Shown one piece after another: positions 1-10,086 of a stretch of 64,000 bases of DNA. Source of the DNA: Trachipleistophora hominis (lineage: Eukaryota > Microsporidia > Pleistophoridae); contig JH993971.1 of assembly GCA_000316135.1 (NCBI GenBank), positions 1 to 64,000 on the forward strand, given 5' to 3'. A program made the translations under genes and the position numbers. A model generated the notes under the pieces. That model was not told the DNA's origin. It saw only the letters and a list, made by a program, of their open reading frames with translations, and did not search any database. Every line of letters starts with the position of its first letter. Within the stretch, counting starts at the first letter, position 1.

Positions 1-549
1 TTATAGCTACCATTGTAATTGAGTCTAAGAAAATCCAAGTTGTTAATAAAGTTTTTTTGAGGAGACATATTTAATTACTAATTCAACCCAACACCTATTT
101 AATATGCTCTTCCTAGTACGTTAGCACCTACCACGGCCTGTTTAGCCTTTGGTTCATAGAGTCGTTGATAACGTGACCTTTCCGAATGTTACTGTTTTGG
201 ATAGCAATGCTTATTACAACGCCTTTATTTTCGAGAAAAAAGTCAAGTACTAGTGTTTAATATACATTACAATTATATTAGTTTTAGGTTACTTTATGCA
301 TAATGGTTGTTTAAAATAGACTTGTTTTCAGGTAGAGCGTAAATTGTGGAAATTTGATTTTGCTTATCACATTTATACATGTTCGAACATTTTTATTCAA
401 GAACTTATTTAATTTTTGTTTCATTTTACCATTATATAGCATTGTTTTTTTAGTTCCAACAATGTCCGACAGTACATAAGTAAAAAAAATACATCCTGAC
501 TAGTATTCGTTATTATATACATTATAAATATTAAATATCGAGTTTTTAA
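1..549. other. AT-rich spacer with a repeat fragment
   Basis: No gene is visible. Around 105-165 the sequence has a weak match to the inner end of the SINE-like element seen at 18.1 kb, including a CCTTTGGTTCAT core. A TATA-like AT run at about 514-535 lies just before the tRNA gene. Confidence 0.4.
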
Positions 550-631
550 GTCAGCATGGCCGAGTGGTTAAGGCGTTAGACTTGAAATCTAATGGGGTTT
601 CTCCGCGTAGGTTCAAATCCTGCTGCTGACG
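550..631 (+). tRNA. tRNA-Ser (anticodon UGA)
   Basis: This is a complete cloverleaf. The acceptor arms GTCAGCA and TGCTGAC pair, with G631 as the discriminator base. The anticodon stem TTAGA/TCTAA encloses loop CTTGAAA, giving anticodon TGA at 583-585. A long variable arm is present, as expected for a class II serine tRNA. The T arm is GTAGG/CCTGC with loop TTCAAAT. Internal Pol III boxes A (TGGCCGAGTGG) and B (GGTTCAAATCC) are intact, and a T5 terminator follows at 634-638. There is no intron and no encoded CCA. Confidence 0.97.
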
Positions 632-633
632 TG

Positions 634-638
634 TTTTT
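634..638 (+). terminator. Pol III T-run terminator of tRNA-Ser
   Basis: Five consecutive T residues begin 3 nt after the tRNA discriminator base, the usual Pol III stop. Confidence 0.75.
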
Positions 639-1742
639 AGGGATATTGACTTACTTTTTTATATAAAAGTATCTCGTTACATTGAGATTAAAAAATGATG
701 TTGAAGGTAGCATTAAAAGCATAAGACTGCATTTCAGCTATATGACAGACTAATGTTGTGATATTCCCGTAAGAGTGAGTTTGTCGTGTAAACGTAGATT
801 AGTAGTTGTATTTATTTACATTTACGATGCTTTACAAAAAAATGCCAGTTAAATATTATAGGGCTTTTTTTGATACACGTTCCTCTTACACGCAATAAAT
901 TTCACACCATTTATTCTTTGAAACGTTTTGATCTTTGGAAATCAACCTATCTATAGTTATAACTTTCACTCACTTTGGATTACTTCGACACCCCATATTA
1001 GATTTACAACACCACCATTAAATTCTTTTGAATGAGTATTGGTTAGCTATAATCATTGTATGAACCTTTTCAAGTCGCTGTCAACGAATCTATGATTCGG
1101 TATCTTTGTTCATATTATTATTGAACGTTTATTGCCACTCTCACAATTTATCATATCAAACTCCTTGTATTAATGTATTACTCTTATAGAAGCTGCGTAA
1201 CTTGCATTTATTCGCCTCATAAATTTTTTCTATATATCACGTTGGCGAATGAATAACTAACCTTACATCACCGTTTATCTTCACATGATATGAATTCACT
1301 CGCATTTTATATCCAAGTCTATGTTTAAAGGTTCTCTCCTTACATATATTCCCAACTTAATGTTTTTTATAAATTGTATGGTCTGTTTACTTAGCCGACT
1401 ATGGTAGTGTCATTACTTCTAAGCAAACAAATGCATACTTCGAAAGAGGAAGTTGAACTGCAATGAATTATTCAGAGTCACTCGAACTCATTTAAGCAAT
1501 ATACTCAGTCGTTTTCTTAACACACTATGTAGTATGAACGTTGTTCGGCGTGATATTTTGTTGAACTTAAAAAGAATTTTATGAACTCATTTGAAATACA
1601 TACTACATAAACGCCTTGTAATTTGAATTTTTATCGACAAATGAACGTTAGACCTTTCCTTGGTTCTTCCTCTAATAATTTCTTACTATCACGTTGATAA
1701 GTTTCATCCTTTTGATTTAAATAGCCAAATAGAACGTAAACA
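639..1742. other. AT-rich spacer, nothing recognised
   Basis: There is no ATG-started ORF of convincing size on either strand, and no clear repeat or structural RNA was seen. Confidence 0.5.
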
Positions 1743-2648
1743 ATGTACGAGCGTCTTTCTAATTTATTCAAGGAACATACGAAGGTATCACAACAGCTTG
1801 ATTTCCTAAGATCAGAGTCAAAAAATGAAGAAATTAATAAAACTGCACTTGAGCTCGTAAGTAAAGGTGCGTTAAAAGATGTGATGGTCTTATATGGAAG
1901 AATATCCAATGTTGAGATTAAAAAATCAGTTGAGGAGTATATTGTTTACCGATTAGAGTGTTGTATCGAAAAAAATGAAATTCAAATGATTAAGACCATA
2001 TATAAAGGAATACCTATTGGATCACAGTTGCACGTACAGCTTAAAAATCGTATAAATGAATATCTTTTGAGTATGAAAACAAAAATTGACTCGTCACTTC
2101 ATTTCATAAAAATATCATACGATTTGAATACGGATCTGGCAACGAATGTATTATTTGCGTTTTTTAACACGTTTAACGAGTGTTTGCTTGAGATGGATAG
2201 TTGGATTAAAGAATGCAACGATATTATCAGTATGCTGCACCACAAAAAATACGAACTTATTTTGTGTACTCGTTTATTTAAATACAGCAGTAATGTTCTC
2301 AGTTCCAAAGAAGTAACAATAAAGTCAGAATGTGCAATCGATGAATATGCTCGCACAGGCAATAAAAACAATATTACAAGTAAAGCAGAAAATGTGATGA
2401 CTTCTCGTAAATCACAAAATCTTTTTGTGCTTAAATCTATTTATAAAGAACGAGAGCTTAAATATTTTAGTGGATGCCTTTCTGGCGCTCTTATAAAAAA
2501 TTGTAGAGGCAGAGATGAGCTCAAATATTTGATAAACAAAATTGCCAAACGATCTATGAGTATAAATGTTATGATAAAAGATGAAATGAAAAATATGATA
2601 AAAGAGCTCGCGCTTGAGAATGAAAAAGAGTTTATTTTTCTACTATGA
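1743..2648 (+). CDS. uncharacterised 301-aa helical protein
   Basis: I do not recognise this protein. The predicted product is K/E/N/I-rich and looks mainly alpha-helical, with no signal peptide and no clear membrane segment. The first 80 residues are charged and could form coiled coil. The middle (roughly 120-175) is more hydrophobic with F/L/W and two C residues. A 301-codon ORF in such AT-rich DNA is unlikely by chance, so it is probably real. Unlike most neighbours there is no CCC or GGG tract just before the ATG. Its size and helicity would suit a small subunit of a tethering or kinetochore complex, but nothing in the sequence decides this. Confidence 0.65.
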   Translation: MYERLSNLFKEHTKVSQQLDFLRSESKNEEINKTALELVSKGALKDVMVLYGRISNVEIKKSVEEYIVYRLECCIEKNEIQMIKTIYKGIPIGSQLHVQLKNRINEYLLSMKTKIDSSLHFIKISYDLNTDLATNVLFAFFNTFNECLLEMDSWIKECNDIISMLHHKKYELILCTRLFKYSSNVLSSKEVTIKSECAIDEYARTGNKNNITSKAENVMTSRKSQNLFVLKSIYKERELKYFSGCLSGALIKNCRGRDELKYLINKIAKRSMSINVMIKDEMKNMIKELALENEKEFIFLL

Positions 2649-3273
2649 AAGATATTGCATTGCCCTAATATCTTATATATTTATATGTGGTGGGCGAATA
2701 AAGTAATTTTTTAATTTAATTTTCGTATTGATATTTCATCATTTTTGTTTTGTTTGCCCGTTTGGATGCGATGTTTTATAACAGTCGTTCTTACAAAGTA
2801 AATCTTTTTTGATATGTGATTATATAAATAAAAACCAAATAGATTCCTGTTATCATTATTAAATCGTAAATATTGTAATTAAACATCAAGCATCATTCTA
2901 TATTTGTAATAGCACCGTTATTAATATTTATATTGCTCGTTAATCTTATTCATATCTACGATAAGTTTATTTTATACCTTTTTCAATTTTGCTAAGCAGC
3001 TATAAATCTTCTAAAAACAAAACTAATATTAAGATTAGAATAATATTAAGATTAAAATAATACTAAGACTAAACCTTTTTAATTAAAATAAATTTACTTA
3101 ACGCAATTTTATACCAATGTACACACCAATATTAAACCAATAATTGCTGCGTAAAGACGTTTTATACCTTGTGTAAACAATCTATGCTATTTATGCATCC
3201 CTGCTATTTCACCCGTTGCATAAACAAATATTTAATTAATCATATCTATGCATAAACAAACCGGGACCCTCTC
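2649..3273. other. AT-rich spacer upstream of chitin synthase
   Basis: This holds a short degenerate tandem of an AATATTAAGATTA-like unit at about 3025-3075 and two copies of a TGCATAAACAAA motif (3217-3228 and 3249-3260). The rest is featureless. Confidence 0.5.
3217..3269 (+). promoter_or_regulatory. chitin synthase upstream region: two ATAAACAAA sites and GGGACCC
   Basis: TGCATAAACAAA occurs twice, 32 bp apart (3217-3228 and 3249-3260). The core ATAAACA fits the forkhead consensus RTAAAYA. GGGACCC at 3263-3269, 4 nt before the ATG, is the CCC/GGG tract found before most genes here. The forkhead role is inference. Confidence 0.45.
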
Positions 3274-5601
3274 ATGCCATCTAACGTTTTCCTCGATACA
3301 AACGATTTCTCATGTCCACCCAAGGTGTATAAAAAGAGGAAGACCCTGTGGGCCATAATATATCCAATATTTACATTTCTAATACCAAGTAAGATACTGA
3401 GCATATGTGGAATGAAGACGAAGGAGGTGCGTAATGCGTGGAGAGAAAAGATAGCACTGGTATCAATTATATTCTTTCTTTGCATTCTGCTTGGTTTTCT
3501 TACGTTTGGGATGAACATTGTGGTGTGCAAGGGCTCGAACCAGTACATCTACGGGAAGTTGCCCGAATTTCCTGCCCCCGTGGTGATCGGAAATGGCGAG
3601 CTTTACTACTCGGATGAGTACGAGGGTCTCATACACAATCTGAAGACTGTCAAATCGAGCGCATGCAAGAGAAGATTTGGAGAGAGCATCACAGACAGCG
3701 GTGTTGATCCGGATGAGCTGATCAAGATTGCAGATATCTACTTCAACTTCAACGACATAAAACGGCTTAACCTTATTCTGATTGGTGACCGGGTGTACGA
3801 TCCTTCAATCGTAACACACGGTTTTTACGACGAGTTCATCGCGAAGTACACAGGCAAAATGGCCGATGATAACGACCTTGATTCACTTGCGCTGCAGTGT
3901 TTCAAGGACAGCTGTTACTTTGGTAAACTGGGCGGAAAGACGTACGGATGCCTGGTGGCCGACATCCTGCTGTATCTGTCCACGGTGATCATTTTCAGTC
4001 TGATAATACTAAAATTTGTGCTTGCCATCATTTACTCGTGGCTGATTCGAAAGAACAGGGTGGCAAACGAGAACCTGCCGTGTATTATGCTGGTCACGTG
4101 CTACTCTGAGGACAGGGAGGGCATCAAGAAGACCCTTGACTCGCTGTGCAACCAGAACTACCTTGAAAAGGTTATTCTTGTAATTGCGGATGGCCTGGTC
4201 AAGGGCAGCGGCAGTGAGACGACCACCCCGGACATTATCATTGAGCTGATGAACGTGGATAAAAGGCGGGAGGCCGCCGAGTACAAGTCGCTCAACGGCA
4301 CGCTCAACAGAGGCGTGGTGTACAGCGGGACGTACAACAGCGACACGAACACGTGCAAAATGGTGGTCATCGTGAAGGTAGGCCGGGAGGACGAGCGCTC
4401 TAAGCCGGGGAACCGGGGAAAGAGGGACTCGCAGGTAATCATCATGGGATTCTTCCAGAAGCTGTTGTACCAGGACCGCATGTCCGATCTTGATTTTGAG
4501 ATCTACGAGGCGTTCAAAGACGTGATGGGCATGGAGCCGCGACACTTTGAGATGATCATGATGGTAGACGCCGATACGATCGTGCACCCGGACGCGCTGC
4601 TCCACTTCAACAGCGCATTCGTAAACGATCCCAAGATCATGGGCATGTGCGGAGAGACAAAGATCATCAACAAAGGCGCCAGCTGGGTAACAATGATACA
4701 AGTGTTTGAGTACTACATCAGCCACCACCTCACCAAGACCTTCGAGAGCGTTTTCGGGGGTGTTACGTGCCTGCCCGGCTGTTTCTGCATCTACCGGATA
4801 AAAGTTAAAGAGAACGATAAGTACGTGCCCATCCTCGCCAACTCCTTCGTTCTTGGCCCCTACTCCGTAACACGTACTGAGACCCTGCACGAGAAGAATC
4901 TGCTGTTGCTCGGCGAGGACCGCTACCTCACCACTCTGCTTCTGAAAACGTTCTACAGGCGTAAACTGATCTTTCTGCCTGCTGCTACGTGCCGTACATA
5001 CGTGCCAGACACGTTCTCAGTGCTGCTCAGCCAGCGTAGACGATGGATCAACAGCACGGTTCATAACCTGATGGAACTTGTATCGGTGAACGCATTGTGT
5101 GGCACGTTCTGCTGCTCAATGCAGTTTGCCGTGGGCGTTGAGCTGGCAGGCACCCTCGTACTGCCCGTATCCATCATCTTTACGTTTGTACTCATCGCTG
5201 TTTCTATACTCATCAAACCGGCATGGATCCCTCTAATCATGCTCGCGTGCATCTTTGGTCTGCCTATTATTCTCATTCTGGTCACATCATTTAAATTGCA
5301 GTACGTCTTTTGGCTGTTTGTTTATATTCTGAGCTTGCCCGTCTGGAACTTGGTGCTACCCGTGTACGCCTTCTGGCACTTTGATGATTTTAGCTGGGGA
5401 GAAACACGAAAGGTTGATAATGATGATGGCGGTGGACATTATACGGTGGAACAGCCCACCACGCACCATTTTAACCTATACTCGCTCGAAGAGCGCATGT
5501 ATGCGAGGAGTAAGGACAGGCCGATCGAGGTTGCAGAGAGAGAATTGATAGAAAGACAAATTAGGAGTGCAATGGAAGGCAGCATCGACGATAATCTGTA
5601 A
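3274..5601 (+). CDS. CHS1: chitin synthase
   Basis: This is a membrane GT2 glycosyltransferase that extends chitin from UDP-GlcNAc, needed for the microsporidian endospore wall. The protein has 775 aa. Membrane segments lie near residues 60-84 and 226-256. The catalytic domain follows with DADT at 432-435, LPGCF at 500-504, GEDR at 547-550 and the product-binding QRRRW at 587-591. After that come several membrane spans (about 600-700) and a FSWGETRKV motif. This set of motifs and the single N-terminal anchor region fit the class IV/VIII-like enzyme of microsporidia. The start at 3274 is supported by GGGACCC 4 nt upstream. The coding sequence is clearly more GC-rich than most neighbours, especially in its middle. 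Confidence 0.96.
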   Translation: MPSNVFLDTNDFSCPPKVYKKRKTLWAIIYPIFTFLIPSKILSICGMKTKEVRNAWREKIALVSIIFFLCILLGFLTFGMNIVVCKGSNQYIYGKLPEFPAPVVIGNGELYYSDEYEGLIHNLKTVKSSACKRRFGESITDSGVDPDELIKIADIYFNFNDIKRLNLILIGDRVYDPSIVTHGFYDEFIAKYTGKMADDNDLDSLALQCFKDSCYFGKLGGKTYGCLVADILLYLSTVIIFSLIILKFVLAIIYSWLIRKNRVANENLPCIMLVTCYSEDREGIKKTLDSLCNQNYLEKVILVIADGLVKGSGSETTTPDIIIELMNVDKRREAAEYKSLNGTLNRGVVYSGTYNSDTNTCKMVVIVKVGREDERSKPGNRGKRDSQVIIMGFFQKLLYQDRMSDLDFEIYEAFKDVMGMEPRHFEMIMMVDADTIVHPDALLHFNSAFVNDPKIMGMCGETKIINKGASWVTMIQVFEYYISHHLTKTFESVFGGVTCLPGCFCIYRIKVKENDKYVPILANSFVLGPYSVTRTETLHEKNLLLLGEDRYLTTLLLKTFYRRKLIFLPAATCRTYVPDTFSVLLSQRRRWINSTVHNLMELVSVNALCGTFCCSMQFAVGVELAGTLVLPVSIIFTFVLIAVSILIKPAWIPLIMLACIFGLPIILILVTSFKLQYVFWLFVYILSLPVWNLVLPVYAFWHFDDFSWGETRKVDNDDGGGHYTVEQPTTHHFNLYSLEERMYARSKDRPIEVAERELIERQIRSAMEGSIDDNL

Positions 5602-7007
5602 CTTTGTAATTAAAAATGTATTCACACGCACTTTTCTCCTATTATTAGATCCGTGGTGGTAATCCTTTCTATATTTCTGTGGTTTATTCCTTTTCTGACG
5701 AACAGTTAAAAACGTTTTATGTTTATTTACACAGGCCTCACAGCACAAACACCCGTCTAGTCTCTAACGAACGCGAGCGCCCGTTTAACACGTTTTTTTG
5801 CGTTCATTTACTGTTTTAATCGGAATGTCTCTATTAGCCGCGTATATCCGGAATAAATGCTCGTGTTTAATTGTTTTATCCTGTTATAAAGTATTTCTTT
5901 ATTTGAAAGTGCGTTTAATTATTGTTTTCTCATCTCACACCGATAAACACTCTTTTGGCCCATTGAGACCAGCAATGGCCACAGGCCTATGATTCACGGT
6001 GTTCTTAACGAAATACTCCTATCCACGTAGATCAGAGTACGTATGGTAAAACAGTAATTTAACGTATTTTTAATAAAAAAGAATTGTGTATAATTTATAA
6101 CGAGAAATACTCCAATGAATACTAAGAAATCTAAGAAAGCGTATGAAGAGATAACTTTAAACAAAAGAAGAAATAAGTGAAGAAAATCTTTTATTAAAAC
6201 TAAAATATAATTAAATGTTAATTAAAGAAAAGATACAAATTAAGTGAACAAAGGAGTGTAGAACATGCTTTTAACTGATATCACTCATAGTGAACACTCA
6301 TTACGGTAATATTTGCAGAGTATTCATGCTGAAAGAACGAATTATAATTAATAGGGTGATTGTTACGTAATAAATTGTTATATTGAATAGCTAATGTGTA
6401 ATAAAAGGCATACTTTGTTCTTCTTGTGAACACGCGGATCATGTGATAAATTAAAATTGTTCTATCTTTTGTATTGTACCCGCTCTACGTTGTTAAATAT
6501 CATACATGAATGGAGGTTTATCACACTAATTAACAAAAATTGAATGTAAAAAAATGATTCTAGTAAGTTTTAACGTAATATAAAACATGTTGTTCCTTTA
6601 TTTTGCAACAAAATTATTACTTACTCGTTCTTTAGTGCCGTGTTAATACATTTAATATGAAATGTTTGTTCAATTCTTGTACACCAACAATAACATTTAA
6701 GCGTAGATATTAGGTTCGGTAGGCTCTTGGTGCACCAGGAGAGTTGGCTTAGATATTTAAGTGGTATGAAGATCGTTTTCTTCTAAAGAACGTTTGTTTA
6801 TAACCACCACACACTTTAATCTACGACGACTGGTTAATGAATGAATTAAACGAACTCTCAAGGAAACGATTGAAAAAATGTTATAATGCCGAACCAGACA
6901 GGTTTTATGTTTATATCTAAAGTGGATGTGTACATTTATGAGATGATTGATGTTAATTTATCATTGAATAGCCGTAGATTAAAACAAAATGTTGGTGGCC
7001 ATAAAGA
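5602..7007. other. AT-rich spacer with one repeat copy
   Basis: Apart from the SINE-like copy at 5912-5998, I see no gene. A short GC-rich palindrome TGGTGCACCA lies near 6730. A 64-codon ORF at 5798-5992 has no ATG and runs through the repeat. Confidence 0.5.
5912..5998 (-). repeat. SINE-like element, degenerate copy
   Basis: Read on the + strand it runs TTTAATTATT, then CTCATCTCACACCGATAAACACTC, then GGCC...ACAGGCCTATGATTCACGG. This follows the reverse complement of the 18138-18246 element block by block, with many substitutions. It is an old copy in minus orientation. Confidence 0.6.
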
Positions 7008-7745
7008 ATGTATCTATCGAGTTATCGTAACAATGGCGTGATTGTAGGTACAGCCGGCACTTCTTTGCTTATATTGTATTTTAGAGAACTATTCACTTCG
7101 ATTGAGAACGTTTTCACCAGGCGATACTGCAAAATAGAGAATTGCTATATATTCGATACAGTGGCACTAATATGCTTTGTAATAACCGCTGTTTTGTGTC
7201 GACGAATGATTGTGAGGGACATTAAAAGAGGAAAAGGAATTGTCTTGGAATCTTCGTGGTTTATTAACATCATGCTAATCTACAATTGTATATTTGTACT
7301 CATGTATCCTAGAATTTTAGACCATTTCTACACGATACATCGGCAAATACTCCGTGAGAAGAACATTTTAAAAGTTCTTCTAAACCTTGTATTGGTATAT
7401 GTACGGGTTTTTAACGAGGAAATCATTTTTAGATGGTTCCTATACCACGTAGCCAAAACACATGTTAGAATTAAGAAGTGTGTCATATACAAGAAATGGT
7501 GGTGTATGCTGGCAGTTATTGCGATAATGTTCTTTAATGCACTGATACACGCACTGATTCGTGTTATGAACAGCCCATTTGTGCTATTCCCTTATGATTT
7601 GTTGTATCACATCGTTTTTAATTTGACCTTGTTATCGATTAGCGAGGCTTATAATTCTTTGATGGCTACGTTCTTTATTAATCTATTCAATGAATGTTGG
7701 ATGATAATAAGTTGGCGGATATTCTTCACAAACTGTGCCATGTAA
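7008..7745 (+). CDS. RCE1: CAAX prenyl protease 2 (Rce1-like)
   Basis: This is a polytopic membrane protein of 245 aa with about six hydrophobic segments, predicted to sit in the ER and remove the last three residues from prenylated CAAX proteins. The diagnostic EExxxR motif of the CPBP/Rce1 family is present as EEIIFR at residues 137-142. A following FNALIH (176-181) supplies the first conserved histidine. The last family motif (HxxxN) is not obvious; near the C-terminus I see only FFINLFNE. The protein is shorter than yeast Rce1 (about 315 aa), in line with general reduction. GGTGGCC lies 8 nt before the ATG in place of a CCC tract. The family assignment rests mostly on EExxxR plus topology. 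Confidence 0.75.
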   Translation: MYLSSYRNNGVIVGTAGTSLLILYFRELFTSIENVFTRRYCKIENCYIFDTVALICFVITAVLCRRMIVRDIKRGKGIVLESSWFINIMLIYNCIFVLMYPRILDHFYTIHRQILREKNILKVLLNLVLVYVRVFNEEIIFRWFLYHVAKTHVRIKKCVIYKKWWCMLAVIAIMFFNALIHALIRVMNSPFVLFPYDLLYHIVFNLTLLSISEAYNSLMATFFINLFNECWMIISWRIFFTNCAM

Positions 7746-8558
7746 AATAAGACGAGAATGTAAAACTGGAGAAATAGAAATATTACCAGCACAAAAACGT
7801 AATAGAAAATGAATAACGAAAGACTCAACAAAACATGCCAGAATTAAAAGAACGTATCATATCTGTGTATATTATTAATGTTTTGTAACACATACCACGA
7901 GTATTAAATGTATGGCATTAGGTAGTACATACACTACGATTCATTGTATAATTGCTATCGACCAATTATTCACCAAGGTGCTTCATGTTGAGTTGAAAAA
8001 CAAAACGAGTTAAAATGGCAAAAGAATGGTGATTGGTTCGATTGTGAAATGTAAATCACAAAATTGTAACGACATAAAAGATCGTATTAACAATAAATAG
8101 ACCTTCATATGATGTTTATTTCAATATTAAATTTAACAAACATTTCTGTTTCTTTTACCTGATTATACATGCCGATGATTGCAAGGCTTGTAAATCATCC
8201 TTATGTTATCAAACCACGAATTACAGCAGCCATGATTAATGAGTGTATGGTTTACGGCTTAATACTAAAATTGATTTTAAAATTAGTAGAATATTCTAAA
8301 TATTTCATCATATAAACGGGCTAAATAAATACTAAGATGATTGAAGGTGATCATAAACGATACGTCTTAAATTTACGTAGCATATATTAAAATATTGGTG
8401 TTTTATACGTATTAGGACAGCCCTTCACCAGCTTAAAATAGATAATATATTCCTAAATCTTCATAGCAATTTATTCGTACTGTCATCATCGTTCTTGAAT
8501 CTACTCAGTGCAAAATTAAAACGATTTAATTTTATAAACTGAAAATGACTGCCCCCTG
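7746..8558. other. AT-rich spacer
   Basis: No gene or clear repeat is seen. The last 14 bases hold a five-codon ATG-to-TGA micro-ORF (8545-8559) and the C-tract before CDC7. Confidence 0.5.
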
Positions 8559-8559
8559 A
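8545..8559 (+). promoter_or_regulatory. C-tract and ATG...TGATG micro-ORF before CDC7
   Basis: ATG ACT GCC CCC TGA ends in TGATG, so its stop overlaps the CDC7 start by one base. The same stretch holds CCCCC at 8552-8556, the start-proximal C-tract. If transcription starts within or after the C-tract, as the motif's position suggests, the micro-ORF would be absent from the mRNA. Confidence 0.45.
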
Positions 8560-9617
8560 TGGAAGAGTTCAGCAGTGAGGAACGAACATACTTCGAATGG
8601 TTCGCAGACAAATACAAGGTTATCGCACGGGCGGGAGAAGGCACGTTCAGCACTGTGTACAAGGCTGTGGACCTGAACCACACCGAATCTGATAATTCAT
8701 ATTCAAACGCAGCAATAAAAAATATAACAATGACTAGTGCGCCTGCTCGTGTTGCCGAGGAGCTGCGCTTTCTAAAGAAATTAAATGGTGAGAACGGCGT
8801 AATACCGCTTTTAAACGTGCTCAGGTTTGAGGATCAGGTTGTGGCAGTATTTCCTTATTTCGAATGCTCTGATTTTAGAGAATTCTTGGAGTTTTGCACT
8901 ATTGGTGACATTAAAGTTTATTTACGGCAGTTGATAATAGCACTTAAGCACACACACGACAACCATATCATACATAGGGACATTAAGCCCAGCAATTTCT
9001 TGTACAATAGCGAACAGCAAAGAGGATTTCTGATCGATTTTGGATTGGCCCAGGAAGAGAAAAGTGTTCAGGCACCGGATACGACACCTGCTAGGAATGC
9101 AAAGACTAAACCGTCGGTTATGTTTTTTAATTCTGTTGTATCGAGATCTACGCAGCCACCGGGATACTATCAGACAGATACCAGACCCGTTATGAAAGCA
9201 CAGCGAGCTGGTACACGCGGGTTCAGAGCACCCGAGGTGTTATTTAGAAATCAGAACCAAACGATTTCTATCGATATATGGTCTGTTGGCGTGATATTTC
9301 TTATATTGCTTACCAAACAGTATCCGTTTTTCAACTCGTTAGACGACTTGGATGCTCTTGTGGAAATAGCCTGCATCTTTGGTAACAACGAGATGAGGAA
9401 ATTAGCAAAATATCATGGTAGAGTGTGGAAAACGAATTTGTCTAGCATTCCAAATGAAAGGATTCCTTTTGAACGAATAGTGCGTGAATTGAATCCGAGC
9501 TGTTGTTTGGACAAGCATGGATATGATTTACTGTACAGAATGCTGGAGCTCTATCCAGAGAAGAGAATTACAGCGGAGGAGGCTCTTGCTCATCCTTTTC
9601 TGCAGAACAGCCAATAA
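8559..9617 (+). CDS. CDC7: CDC7-type serine/threonine kinase
   Basis: This is the catalytic subunit expected to pair with a Dbf4-like partner and phosphorylate MCM helicase at replication origins. The 352-aa protein is almost entirely kinase domain. The glycine loop GEGTFS starts at 26; the VAIK-type lysine is K54; E68 is the alpha-C glutamate; HRDIKPSNFLY begins at 139; DFGLAQ is at 160-165; APE is at 224-226. An insert of about 50 residues between DFGLAQ and RAGTRGFRAPE, together with HRDIKPSNFLY, is the Cdc7 hallmark. The insert is much shorter than in yeast or human, a sign of reduction. The ATG lies 2 nt after a C5 tract. Confidence 0.93.
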   Translation: MEEFSSEERTYFEWFADKYKVIARAGEGTFSTVYKAVDLNHTESDNSYSNAAIKNITMTSAPARVAEELRFLKKLNGENGVIPLLNVLRFEDQVVAVFPYFECSDFREFLEFCTIGDIKVYLRQLIIALKHTHDNHIIHRDIKPSNFLYNSEQQRGFLIDFGLAQEEKSVQAPDTTPARNAKTKPSVMFFNSVVSRSTQPPGYYQTDTRPVMKAQRAGTRGFRAPEVLFRNQNQTISIDIWSVGVIFLILLTKQYPFFNSLDDLDALVEIACIFGNNEMRKLAKYHGRVWKTNLSSIPNERIPFERIVRELNPSCCLDKHGYDLLYRMLELYPEKRITAEEALAHPFLQNSQ

Positions 9618-10086
9618 AGATTTCTTATTTGTGTCAAAAGCTCGTAATACGGATGTCCTATCTAAAGCCGTTCCGAGTAATCATGAACAAGCCATCGCTC
9701 TCACGAAGATACCATTCGTTGCTGCAAGAATATCAACCACCTTGTCATTAAAAAGTAGTTATATCTGATAATCAGTAAGATTACGTATGTTATTATCGTT
9801 AGACTTATTATCCTCTTATGTCAACATTAAATAAAATATCCTCTTTAAGCAACGGCCATTTCTAATTTTATTCGTAGTGTAAGTTACCGTCACAGTTCTG
9901 TACCTGATTGGAGCGTTGAACGCACTCATAAAGGGTTTTTCTGTATTTGGTAAAAAGCACCAAAAACAAAATTCATAAGAAACTGAACATGCCGCTAAAA
10001 CCTTCGTTATTGTACCAAAATTGATGTTTTTGAATACGAAAGCTTCCAAAACTTCTCCCACCCGGACATCCTCAGCAATACCAACT
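9618..10086. other. intergenic region between convergent genes
   Basis: A 100-codon minus ORF (9816-10118) has no ATG and an undistinguished composition. At about 9818-9850 a TCAACATTAAATAAAATATCCTC-like stretch resembles the sequence just past the family-2 repeat at 52.14 kb, so repeat debris is likely. Confidence 0.4.

Noticed and set aside
4009..4890. 293-codon minus ORF inside chitin synthase
   Set aside because: It is antisense to a well-supported gene in GC-rich DNA where reverse frames stay open by codon bias; the product is V/H/L/R-rich and unlike any protein.
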